From the NCBI GenBank assembly GCA_006176705.1, contig QRFJ01000746.1, positions 186,001 through 250,000 on the forward strand: 64,000 nt of DNA. Direction: 5' to 3'. Under the pieces are notes generated by a model, which was not told the DNA's origin, ran no database searches, and saw only the letters and a list, made by a program, of their open reading frames with translations. Positions 34,941-46,067 of this stretch are shown piece after piece. The stretch comes from Cocos nucifera. Its lineage: Eukaryota; Streptophyta; Magnoliopsida; Arecales; Arecaceae. Position 1 is the first letter of the stretch, and every line of letters begins with the position of its first letter. Both the position numbers and the translations under genes were made by a program.

Positions 34941-36735
34941 GATAAAGTATTCGCCATTACTAAAAAAAATACAAAAATCATTTAGTATATGAATTATACA
35001 ATCCTAAAGACTCGGACTTTAGTCTAAAGGTTCCTTCTGCTATTTTTTTCGAACAGGTTGCCTCTATCTCCAATTCAAGAAATTTATTTAATTCTTTAGT
35101 AGGTACTAGAATTCACATTGACTGCATATGGGCCCGAGCATAATGAATGATCAAGCCCAAGTATAGCTTGGCCAATCTATCCATCTATCAGAAAGACACA
35201 ACAAGGTCATCATATCATGGATGATAATTTCACTATCCAGATAAACACTAGAAACAAAGCTGGCCCAAGGATACCTAAATAAGTCGAACTTACTAACCTA
35301 GATGTCATGGGTGAACTTGAATTACTAAGCGACCTAGTCAAAATAGATTGACCACATTGGCTAGGTAAGTGGAGATTGGCAGGAGGATCCTCGTTTCTTT
35401 CCTTAGACACCATTATTGATTAGGAAAGAGAATAGTCCCAATTAAAAGCTACTTTCAACTACTTTTCTTAGACATCAATTGGTTTGTCAGTTTCAATTTG
35501 GTTAGCCTAAGGATTAGGGCTTGACCACTGAGCCACAATTAGGTCCATTTAGTATAATCAAAATTATGAACTTGATCAACTACAACTATTGTGATGATCT
35601 AGAGTAATATTGATCTAATCTCAATCAACTCTTGGTTAGATTTGATCAATAGTTCAATTAAAGGTTTTTGTTCATTATACATTTTGATTTTTAAACCCTA
35701 AATTCATGTAACCTAGTCAAAAGGATAGGATTCGAGTTAACCCATTCCCATAATTTCATGTTTAAACATAAATAACAGATCTTAAAACTAATTTTTCAGA
35801 TCCAAATTCAAGATTAAACATGAATTAATCAGATCTAAATAACATGTATATATCTCATATATAATGACAAAAAGTAGATCTAAATGAAGAACATCATATG
35901 TTACACAAAATTCATATCCTGAAACTTATTTTCAGAGCTGAAAATATAGCATAAAATAGTATTAAAGTAAATCATATAACCCCTTCTAAGATCTAATCTA
36001 AACTCATACATGGTCAAATATTTAGAATTAAACATAATGATTAAAATAGTTTTAAAAATATCTTTTTCAAAATCGATTAGCACGTGCTAGGACAACCTTT
36101 GCAATGTAAGGGGTAAACCTTACAACATAACATGCGATCTTTTAATCCATTAATTTTAAACCTTACATCAGGACATGCTATCTTTTAATCCATTAATTTT
36201 AGTTCTAAATTATTAGATATCAGATCTAATTTACGTGAGCACATGTGCATAATCAGAAATTATGGAGAACTGAAATTGTATCTAATCATATGAGATCAAA
36301 ATGACTTAACATGAACTTCAGATCTGAATATTGATTTATACTAGATATAAATCATTAGTTTCACATCTAAATATGCATAGAAATCTATTCAAAATCAAAT
36401 CTAAACACATACCAAAAACTGGTTAAAACATTGATTTGAAAACCCACAAAAATCTGTTCAAAAATCAGATCTAAATTCCCATGAAATTCTCTGTCAAAAG
36501 CAGATCTGAATTTTCTCATAAAAATACAGAATCAGATATGATTTTATGCATGAAGATCTGGTCAAAACCAGATCAGACATATTCTTAGAAATTAGAGTAG
36601 AACCTGATCATTTTCAAGGAAAAAATCTAGTCAAAAACCGGATCTAAAAATCTGAAAACATAACCTGATTTTGTTTAAATCTAGATCTAGAACCTTATTT
36701 GAAAAAATCTGATCAAAAATCAGGTTTGAAACCAT
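34941..36735 (-). other. Element E leader
   Basis: 1.8 kb, non-coding. It has the conserved ggctaggtaagt block at about 35359, a hairpin with ggacaacc at 36079-36124, a 43-bp tandem duplication of the hairpin's right arm (36117-36159 and 36160-36202), and AT-rich sequence with many agatct-type words up to the PBS. Confidence 0.75.
36079..36202 (-). other. Leader two-stem structure of E with duplicated right arm
   Basis: ggacaacc at 36090-36097. Inner arms tgtaagg (36105-36111)/ccttaca (36118-36124). Outer arm agcacgt (36079-36085) pairs with acatgct (36173-36179) in the second right-arm copy, using one G.U pair in the RNA strand. Confidence 0.6.
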
Positions 36736-36747
36736 GCTCTAATACCA
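36736..36747 (-). other. Primer binding site of E (one change)
   Basis: Minus strand TGGTATTAGAGC, one difference from canonical, one base from the LTR start. Confidence 0.85.
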
Positions 36748-36748
36748 T

Positions 36749-38713
36749 TGAAAGAAAATTGCGACCACTTCATGACGATCTTGGACATCATTTTTTGGTG
36801 CTAGTCGGAATCCTAGGAAGGTGATCAGCATCAAATTTCAGAAATTGATGAAGGTTACCTTAAATACAGCAGAAAAAATTCTGAAACTTGCTTTGCAAGA
36901 ACTTCAAGCGCAGCTCCTCTACTTCAGATGCATGCCAAACTCTGCAGAAAAGGAGGGATGACAGCCTTGGGGCACTGCAGATGAAAAAGGAAGCAAGGAG
37001 GGTATGGGGATCAGTTCTCACAGGAAGAAGAAGGTTTCATGGATCGCACACATGCTTCTTCATGCCCTCTTATTTTTTTTTTTTTTGTCGCACAAAATAG
37101 ATCCAACACCCACAAGAGATAAGAACTCAATTCAAAAAATTCAAATCAAATTTGTTTTGATTTGAATTGATTCTTATCCACAAAGAGTCCCAAGGAGGAG
37201 GGGGAGGCACAAACTTGAGCCTCCTCATTCTTTCACATGCACAAAGGAAGGGGGTGCGATTTTCAGCACCCCACATCCGTCATGGGCGGCCAACAAGGAG
37301 AGAGAAACCCAAGGATTTTGGGCTTAGTTAGGTGACCAATTTCAATTTGGTTCTAATTTAGGTTTAATTCGAATCCAATTTGAATCCGATTCAAATCAAA
37401 TTCGAAAAGGCTATCAACCCTAATCTAATTAGGATTGAGATCCAAGTTCAATTTGGATAATTAAATCCAATAAGTCTTAAATCAAATCAAGTCTAATTAA
37501 ATTAAATCTAATTTAAATTTATTAGGACTTGAATCCAATTCTCTTAAAATTATAGATCAAACATTGATCAAAAGTTTGGGTCCTAACCAAATTAGCACTC
37601 GAACGCAATCCCCTCACATACCTTGGATACAAGTTCATCCCTAGAATTAAATCTATAGCAATGCCTAGTGCTAGCTAGACATAGTCAGTATTTAATTCTG
37701 TATGACCTAAAGCTTAATTCTTAATTAAATAAATCTATTTGTTCAATCAAGTCACCTACTTTCAAATTGAACATATAGATGTTAGGCCAATCCTTTCCTA
37801 CATCGCTTGACAATGTGTGTGACTCCATAGGTTTAAACACTAAGTCGGTAGTATAGAAACTAATTCCTGTACTAATTGAAGTGACCATCTAGCAATAATA
37901 CCCAATATCTAGATAGGTCAAATAAATGCAAAGTAATATTCAAGAACCTTGGCATATAGTAACTATATAATTCATCCCTTTGACCATCAATGCTAAGGAT
38001 GACTTCATGGTAAACTATCAAACTATTAATTAGTCTTTCATGTTGTATTACCACTTTATAAATCCTATGATTGATTACATGGATTATTCTGGCCAAGATT
38101 TTATGGAATTGAAATACAGCGAAGCATTATTTTCATTAACCTGGAGTGATCAATTCCATCTTGACTCACACACAGACTTAGGAAGTATTTGACGATGCCT
38201 AAAAACCTTCTGTTACTATATTAAAATTATAGATAGTTTGGTACCAAAGCACTATGAGTTGCTTGCAAGTCACTATGATAATCTTAGATCAGAGGGATAC
38301 TTATACCTATATCCTTCGTGAGCAACTCTTGACAGTAGAGCACTTCATAGTTGAGTCACGTTTAATGATTATGTACTTTTATATTTCACCCGGATGCCAT
38401 ACTAGTATCTCCACACTTCTTGGTTACGAGAACAATGAACCTATATGACACACAATGACCTAAACTTGATAAATATTATTATCCTAATAATAAGAAATCA
38501 TTTGATCATAAACATAATTGAAGAACTATTGGATAAATCCTCGTTGCCTTTATCAAGTGATTATAATTCTAAGGACTTCAACATTATTATAATAAAAGTG
38601 GAAGATGCAAGAAATGATGAATTGCTAAGATTTTGTTAATAAAAATATAAAAGATATATAAATATATAATCATCTACAGTTTAGACAATTGGCTTTAGAA
38701 TACAATCCCAACA
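36749..38713 (-). repeat. Element E 5' LTR
   Basis: 1,965 bp from TGAAAG to CCCAACA. The distal half (about 37800-38713) is distantly collinear with the end of the B1/C/I LTRs. The first half is distinct. Confidence 0.85.
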
Positions 38714-40176
38714 CCTGGACATAAAAATAGATCTCATTTGTATTTTGGGTTGGACTTGGGTATGCTATTGGCTCACCTAGATCTGGTTTGGGCTCGAGCT
38801 CAAAATTTTGACTTGATTAGTAGCATAAATATTCAATATGAGTTTACCTGATCCTAGTTAATTAAGTAGTTAGTTTTAGCTAACTGGTCTAGTCAATTAG
38901 CCTAAGTATAAGCTTAATGCCATCTATTCTGTGTTTTGGTGTTTGTCACTTCATCTCCAACTTGAAGAGCCCTAGCCCTTAGTCCATGCATGTCTGAATA
39001 TTAGGATTTAGGGTGATTAAAATCCCTCTTCCCATCTTCTGGTCTTCCATCTTCTCCCATCGGTCATCGCCAATGCCGATCTTCCATCTTCCCTCATTGA
39101 CCATCGCCAATGCTAATCTTCCATCTTCCCCCATCACCATTGCCATTCGTTGTTCGCCATTTATTAGCACCTCTAATAGGTATAGCTCCTACGGACTCCC
39201 TCTTCTTTCAATCTTCCCTCATCATTGGTATTCCTCAATCCCTATTCTCTCATCCTCTCGAGATTTGATGCCTAGGGTTTTGAAGTTTTCTCCACCTCTA
39301 TCGTTGGTTGGCCGTCAGTGTTCCCTCATCATCAACATTATCAATTTCAATTGCCATTCACCATTCATCAGTCATAGCAGGTACCTCCCAAGCCTATAAT
39401 AACTGGAATGTCATGCTATGCATTCTATATAACTAGATCTTGAGCAATCTTGCATTAATCATTGTGCTTTGTGCATTGGAAAATAGGATCAAAACAAAAA
39501 TTTGAAGATGAAATACTCACAAAAATTTGCATCTATCCTTTTCCTAGATATTAAAAATAAATAGAAGCATGAAACTGGCCTTTGTAAACAAATCATGGAA
39601 ATAGGACAATGAACATGAAACATGGGTGACTAAAGAAAGATTCACATATGTCCACTAACAAGGACTTTTAATTTTATGCACAAAATGGCAATATTAGAAT
39701 TAGATAATCAAAGATCAAAAGATATAAATCTCCACAAAGTAAAATATTCATATCATATATAAAGCATTTATTCTTGTATAACTTTAGAAGTCTTCACAGT
39801 TGGAAAAATATATTTTTAACAATTCTTAATAAAAATAAAAGAAGTTTTTTCTTTAATGTTTTATGGTTTAATAGAGAATATTTATTCACGCTCCTAAGCT
39901 CAATGTTGAAAACATGTTGCAGTGTCAAGCTTTATATGTTATTTATTTTGCAATTCCAACTTGGGTGAAGTGGACTTAGATGTCCATGAGATAAGCATCC
40001 TACATCACAACTCACAAACTCCAAGGGGAGTCTAACCCATAGCAAAGCACTCACATATTATCTAAGAACTAAGAGACAAATTCATTGACTATACAAGGAC
40101 TCAAAGGTTTACAACACAAACCTACAAAGAGAGGACAGGCTTTAGAAAGACACTGTACACTAGTGCTAGTTTTAAA
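38714..40176. other. Unassigned sequence between E and F
   Basis: No convincing gene or transposon end. It contains a CT-rich stretch with a 37-bp minisatellite (39043-39152) and later AT-rich sequence. A 128-codon plus-strand frame (39013-39399) is mainly a by-product of the repeat. The only part of the window that might be old non-LTR host DNA. Confidence 0.5.
39043..39152. repeat. 37-bp minisatellite, about three units
   Basis: Units begin tcttccatcttc at 39043, 39080 and 39117. The first two are 37 bp and end in catcgccaatgc plus 2-3 bases; the third is more diverged. Confidence 0.8.
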
Positions 40177-40892
40177 TGTTAGATTTTTAGCACCTTGAAT
40201 TTGATCCACAACAACAAAGCTCATAGCAGTGAAGCCCACAATGAAGAAGTGCATGAATGCAACACAGGTGCACGTGGCTTGTAGGAGCATGCTACCCAGA
40301 ATGTGCGGGCACGACCCAAGATGCATGAGCATGTGGTCTAGACGAGCGACATGATATGATCCACCGCACCCAGGCATGGTTTCATACAGTCCATGTGAAG
40401 TCTATCACATGGATTGCAGGATCAGATGGCTAAAGACGTGTGTGGGATTGATCGAATGGTCAGAGTGGTTTTGGAGTCTTATCAAGAGACTTGGACTGAT
40501 TGGGACATGCTTTTAGGGCTTTTAAAAGGGACCTGATGGCTTGTGGAGCATGGTGAGCACAACATAGTGGCCAAGGCAGTAGCCAGAGCCTTAGAGGAGT
40601 GGCTAAGATGTCTTCTTATGAGAGAAGAGAGTTTTATGTGGGATTTATGCTTCTTATTGAAAGGAAGATTGATGTATAAGAGTTGAGAGGGTGTGATCTT
40701 CTCTTGTATTTATTTTCTCTCATAGTGAAGCTTGCATGCTCTATGAAGGTAAGCTTTAGGCTGATCCATGTTATTTTGATTTTGTCTTTCGCGCATCTCT
40801 TATTCTTTTCTATTGTGATATCGACATCATTATCGACATTGCGATCTTAAATGGAGATCCATATTTTGTACTCATGAAGGAACTTGCTAACA
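40177..40892 (+). repeat. Element F 5' LTR (Tork-like)
   Basis: 716 bp with perfect terminal inverted repeats TGTTAG/CTAACA. The start resembles the LTR of G (cacc..gaatttgatccac). A TATA-like gcttttaaaaggg is near 40520. Followed two bases later by a PBS. Confidence 0.82.
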
Positions 40893-40894
40893 AG

Positions 40895-40906
40895 TGGTAT
40901 CAGTGC
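40895..40906 (+). other. Primer binding site of F
   Basis: tggtatcagtgc; 11 of 12 bases match the initiator tRNA-Met PBS. Confidence 0.85.
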
Positions 40907-40951
40907 ATCAATATTTTTGAGTTGCAATGGTATTGATTGAGATTGAAAAAG

Positions 40952-41868
40952 ATGGGGAAGATATGCTTAATCAAGATAGAGATCAACTAGTATGATGGAA
41001 AGAGTAATTTTTCCTTATGGCAAGCGGGGGTGAAGGATGTGCTTATCCAACAAGGGTTGATTGATGCTCTCTTATGTGAGAAAAAGCCAACTACCATAGA
41101 GGAGGACTGGAGATGGCTTCTGATACAGATGGTGAGCACGATCTGCTTGTACTTAATGAAAGATATGGTGATCCATGTGCTTTACAAGACTTACCGACGA
41201 TGATGTGGATGAAGCTTGAGAAGATGCACATAGCAAAGTCACTCACCAATGTTCTCTTTCTCTAAAAGTAATTCTACCAGTTGTGGATGAACAAAAGATA
41301 GAGCATGTAGGAGTATCTAAACAACTTCTAAAAGATCCTCACCGATCTTCTCAGTATTAGTACAATGGTTAAGGAGAAGACTAGAACATTGGTCTTACTC
41401 TCATCACTTTCTCTTTCCTTTGAGTCTTTACTGATTTCTCTACTTGTGAAAAAAAGTACCATCAAGATAGATGAGGCATTTTTGAACTTCTCTAGAACAA
41501 GGTTCTCAAATGGAAGAACTGAGCCTTGAGTTCAGACAGTAACTCGACTTTGATGGTGATTAGAGATGGTGGTGGCAAAGAAAGAAGTGACAAAGGATCG
41601 CAAGGTGGGAGGTCAAGATCCAAGTTGAGGGACATTAACAAGATTAGATGCTACCGATACAATGAGTTGGAGTATCGAGTCAAAGATTGGCCATAGCTTA
41701 GAGATCGAATGAAGGCTACTGTGGCAGCCGTCCATGATAGCAATGTTGATGAGACTAATGATGTGCTTATGGTCTCAAATGAGGTATCTACTTTTTTTCT
41801 TTGGTAAATTTTAAATTTGGTATATTTGCATCATATTTATTGCAGAGATAATTTGTTTACTCCCTAGA
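40952..41868 (+). pseudogene. Element F gag and start of protease
   Basis: Plus-strand gag like that of G and of Tork-type copia elements. ATG at 40952 (MGKICLIKIEIN), an in-frame stop, then DGKSNFSLWQAGVKDVLIQQ, GLIDALL, a frameshifted LYxLxMxEG region, SLSFESL, then a ruined zinc knuckle near 41647 (CYRYNELEYRVKDW; second Cys, His and last Cys lost) and a trace of the protease start near 41805. It ends where H inserted at 41869. Many stops; no function. Confidence 0.83.
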
Positions 41869-43141
41869 TGTTAGATGTGTGTACTAGAAGCTAGATTGGC
41901 TGATACTTGTAAAATACTTTCTAGGATATTTTATTAATTTTAATATAAAATTAATAAATAAATTAATTATTTTATCATATTATGTATTAAAGTATCTGTG
42001 ATACATCCTTTAAGTTAACAAGCATGATAACACATATTCTTAAGAGTTGAGAATTTAAGATCTGTGTTACATAATTAACTCATAAACTGCTTTCGATCAT
42101 AGGATCATCATGAGAATGGTGATTGATCTAGAAGATTGGTGTAAGATCATTTTTTTAGGATAGATGAGTCTTAAGTCTACGATGTGGTGATACCAGAGCG
42201 AGAGTATAGGTGCTTATTGAGAACAAGGGCACTGAGTGTGACCATCTCGAGTAGTCATAAGAGAGTCTATCTTCTCATCGATGACTAGCTCGATGCTGTA
42301 GGTGTGTCTAGTTCTTTAACCTAAGGTGCATTGACAGTTTATCTTGAGGGTGTTATAGTTTGACTATACCATAACTCGATCTCCTAGCCATTCAGAATCC
42401 TAACGTGTATGTTGGCTATAGCATGTTCATTGTAGGAACTGGATCGTACTAAGATGGGATCTATCAACCTCGATAGAGGAGTGGTCCTATGACGACCATG
42501 AGATCGAGCCCTAAAATCCATGGCCATGGTAATGTGAAATAATAGAAAGGAGTTTCTATTAGGATTTTACATCGGACTCAAATCGAATGATTCATTCATA
42601 TGATGGTTGTTGGGTTTAATGAGTTCATCTTAACCTTAATCACACAGGTAGCTGCACCGAGAGATTTTTTATTTGGTTTTGATGGATTACCACCATATAC
42701 TGCTAGGTGTCACTGATGGATTTTGGGATCAATTAAAATTATTTTGATGATCGACAATTCTAATTGGATGAATTAGAAGAGTTCCGATCCATCGAAAGAT
42801 GTTTTGATGATGTCGATGATAGAGATCGTGATATATCCTATTACCATATAGAGCTGAACCTAACTAGATCATATAAATAAGAATTTGGATCTAGATGTCA
42901 TCAATTAGACTAATCCAGTTCGATTGATTTGGATTAGATTCGATTAGGTTCAAGAAAATCATTTTTGCACATGATTGAGCCTAACATTGTCTTTGTATAG
43001 TCTTTCTAGCTCATTTTGACTAAGCCAAATTAGATTTGACTTATCTAGGAGCCTTGTATGGATTTATCCTGATCTGATTGGAGCTTGTCCTGATGAGAAT
43101 AGGCCTTGTCCTGATAAAATAAGACTTGTCATGATAAGATC

Positions 43142-43460
43142 AGGGCTTGTCCTAAAATCATGAGATGAAATTTGGATAAGACTCATCTAGAAAATCTATG
43201 TGGATTTATCTTGATTTAACTGAACCTTATCTTGGCTTGATCAAGGCTTGTCCTAAATTCCATAAGATGAAAATAGGATAAGGGTTGTCTTAACAAGATT
43301 AGGGCTTGTCCTAAAATTACGAGATGAAATTTAGACAAATCTCTCACAAAAATTCTGGATGGATTTATCTTGATTTGACTAGACCTAGTCCTGGCCTTAT
43401 CATGACTTATTCTAACTTGATAAGAACTTGCTTGAAATCCATTAGATGGGACTTGAAAAG
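43142..43460 (+). repeat. Tandem duplication in the U3 of H, about 159 bp
   Basis: agggcttgtcctaaaa begins at 43142 and 43301, followed by the same order of words (gagatgaaattt, ggatttatcttgattt). A shorter related word, cttgtcct, recurs from 43045. Confidence 0.7.
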
Positions 43461-43896
43461 GGATTGTCCTAAATCCCATGAGGTGGGAACAGGACAAGGG
43501 TCAACATTGACTCAGCCTTACAGGAATTGAAGGATGGGGCATGCACCTCTTGGAGATTTTCTAGGGGCACGTGCCCCCAGATGAGTACATGAGGAAGAGA
43601 GGATGCACGTCCCCTTATGGAGTGCACTCCTAGTGGATAAAGGTGGATGGAGTTTGGGTTTATCCATTCAAAGTGTTTGATTAGGTCAAAGAAATTTGAA
43701 TTGTTCAAACTTCTAGGAGAGTTGTTATCTACGACAACTTCTTTTATCTAAATTAAATGGTACCTTTCTCCCTCATATTTTGTACAACAAAATAATGAGA
43801 AATTTGATAGTGGGCATGGGTTTCATGAGAGAGTCCTTCTGCATAGTAACTTTGACCTGTTCAAAGTCATATGCAAAGGGACTCTAGGGTTTGGTC

Positions 43897-43906
43897 TATA
43901 AATAGA
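43897..43906 (+). promoter_or_regulatory. TATA-like box of H LTR
   Basis: ctataaatag, same relative position as the box in D. Confidence 0.5.
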
Positions 43907-44472
43907 CCTCTTGCCAAAGGTGTTTGGCATTACTTTTGATCTACAGCAAAGCCTTGCCAAAATCTTCATCTCCATGTCTCTCTCATCTGATCCTTTCCCT
44001 CTTCTCCATGCCCAAGAGTTGGGCAAAACCAGCGAGCAAAGATCAAGTCCTGTTGGTGTGAAGATCAGCGAGAGATGATGATGTTCATGAGATGAATGCA
44101 CAACCTTCAGAGTTCGATTTCAAGGCTCTATAGGAAGACACTTAATCTGATCTTTGGAGATCAGATCTAGAAGGAGGAGACTTTTAGATCTGACCCAAGT
44201 GGATATCGGTAGAGGTCGAACGCATGCATCGCTCAATCAGAACCTCGGATCAGTCATCAGATTTTCATAATGGATAAATGATTTACCTGATCAAGTGATA
44301 ATTATTATCACTAATTTTAATTTATTTTTGCTTTTAATTTTAGATCAATCTAATCAGATCTGAGAACTCTTAGATCTAATCAGATTGTAGAAAGAATTTT
44401 AAAATATTCTACTATAAATCTGATTCGATCAGATCGATCCTACGATATGAAAAACTAGCTTTTTTCTTCAAC

Positions 44473-44484
44473 TGGTATTAGGGT
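44473..44484 (+). other. Primer binding site of H (decayed)
   Basis: tggtattagggt; three changes from the canonical site, two bases after the LTR. Confidence 0.75.
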
Positions 44485-44563
44485 CAGGTTGCTAGTTCTA
44501 GATCTATCTTTAGATTTGATCTAAATTTTGGTTTTATGATCTAATTATTTGATTTTCAAATGT
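44485..44563 (+). other. H leader, left part
   Basis: Short AT-rich leader cut by element I; it resumes at 61848. The flanks resemble the D leader near 31000 read on the other strand. Confidence 0.65.
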
Positions 44564-46067
44564 TGAAAGAACTAGATCTAAGATTTCAGGGCTAGATCTT
44601 GAAACCATTTTATGATCTAGGCAGTGAAAGATAGAAATTAATCAAAATTAATTCATAAAAATTAAAAGACCCCTAGATCTAAGATCCTATTATATGATTA
44701 TATCATGAGATTAAATTAAAAATTAAAAATATTAGAAAGAAAAATATGTTGATCATATCAACATGCATCTATACTTCATCTAATGTAGGTATGTAATAAT
44801 AGATTAGATCTATATTACCTGTGCAAGTTAGACATTCTAATTTACTGATCCGAGCTTGAGGATGAAACTCTAAGCTACACACATGTCCGGCCTCTAAGAG
44901 ATATCCACACAAGCCTATGAATCTCGATCAGAAGTCTGATTCTCAAAAATTAGCATAGTATGCTAGTATCGTGTTGATCCTTCTTCGACGTTCTATCTAG
45001 TTCTTTCTTCTTCAAGATTAAGACTCTCCAAAATATCAGAATGAATTTGAGAGATTCTAAATCTGAGACAACTCTCAAACATATCTTAAAGTTGGAGAAG
45101 GAAAAATCCAAAGAACCCTAGAAGAAGACCCTCTTCTTCTTTTCTGTTCTCTCACCTAGATATCTAGATTGGTGTCTATGAAATCCCCACATCCAAGAGG
45201 TCTCTCACCCTGATTTTCACATGCATAAAAGTTCTCTCTAATGTCTAGAATATATCAGAAAATCAGCTCAAAAGTAGCCTCTTATATAGAGATTTATAGG
45301 AGTCCCTGTCTAGGTCAAATACCTAGACAAGATATCTCCTAATAGGCAATTTGTTGGAGCACCCAAGTAGGTCAAATACCTAGCCCTCCATATTCCATGC
45401 CATGGACCATCAGGTTTGTGTGCACAAAAACCTTTCTTTTCACCATGGAAAGTAGAGAGAAAATAGGGAGAGTGGGCGGCACAAAAGGGAGGAAGTTTGG
45501 TTTGTTGGGATTCTATCTCATAGAATTCAAAACCTCAACTACCTTCCATCCATTAACCTGGTCCATAACAAAACTCCATATAAGAAAGAGAGGAGAGGGG
45601 TGGGCATGTGTGAAGATTAGGGAGAGGAGGTTTCCATGCCAAAAATAAGAGAGAGGGGGCATGGGGTATATGTGGCACAAGGGTGTGAATCCTTATCTTA
45701 CTAGGATTCCATATTTGGCTAGGTCAAATATGGTTTCTCAAATCAAATAAAATCAAAAGCAAGTCAACCTAATTAAGTTAGGTCCTAATCCAATTAAGAA
45801 TCTAATTAAATCAAATTTAAATCAAATTTAATTTTCTAATCAAATTAGAAATTGGGTTGATCCAAGTCCTAATTAAACTAGAACTAGTTCTTCCTTGCAA
45901 TTGGCATATCCAATAAACCAATTGAACTTGATCCAACCAAGTCCAAAACAAATCTAATTAAATTATATTTCATTAGACTTAATCTCAATCCTCTGGCTTA
46001 ATCAAATTAAGCCAATTAACAATCCAATTGCTAATCAATCCTCCTACAATACTTGCACTAGGTTAAA

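Larger units (their letters stand above)
34522..38713 (-). mobile_element. Ty1/copia element E, 5' part only
   Basis: Minus-strand element: partial gag at 34522-34935, leader, PBS-like site and one LTR. The remainder is separated by the insertion of C and lies outside the window to the left. Sequence beyond 38713 is not LTR, so this is the right end of E. Confidence 0.85.
41869..44470 (+). repeat. Element H 5' LTR, diverged relative of D
   Basis: 2,602 bp on the plus strand, TGTTAGATG to CTTCA. Reverse-complement similarity to the D LTR is clear at 41984-42960 and again around 43880-44470. The middle is expanded by tandem duplication (period about 159 bp from 43142). TATA-like ctataaatag at 43897-43906. 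PBS follows after two bases. Confidence 0.88.

Noticed and set aside
39013..39399. Plus-strand frame of 128 codons, Ser/Pro/Ile-rich
   Set aside because: Spans the 37-bp minisatellite; composition follows the CT-rich repeat and no domain, splice context or homologue is recognisable.
44558..44563. Clean TSD for element I
   Set aside because: The left flank aaatg/aatgt and right flank acatg match only imperfectly, and the exact LTR start is ambiguous by one base.
45397..45648. Plus-strand frame repeated at 60164-60487
   Set aside because: Both lie at the same place in the two LTRs of element I, antisense to it. They are LTR sequence kept by common descent, not a gene.
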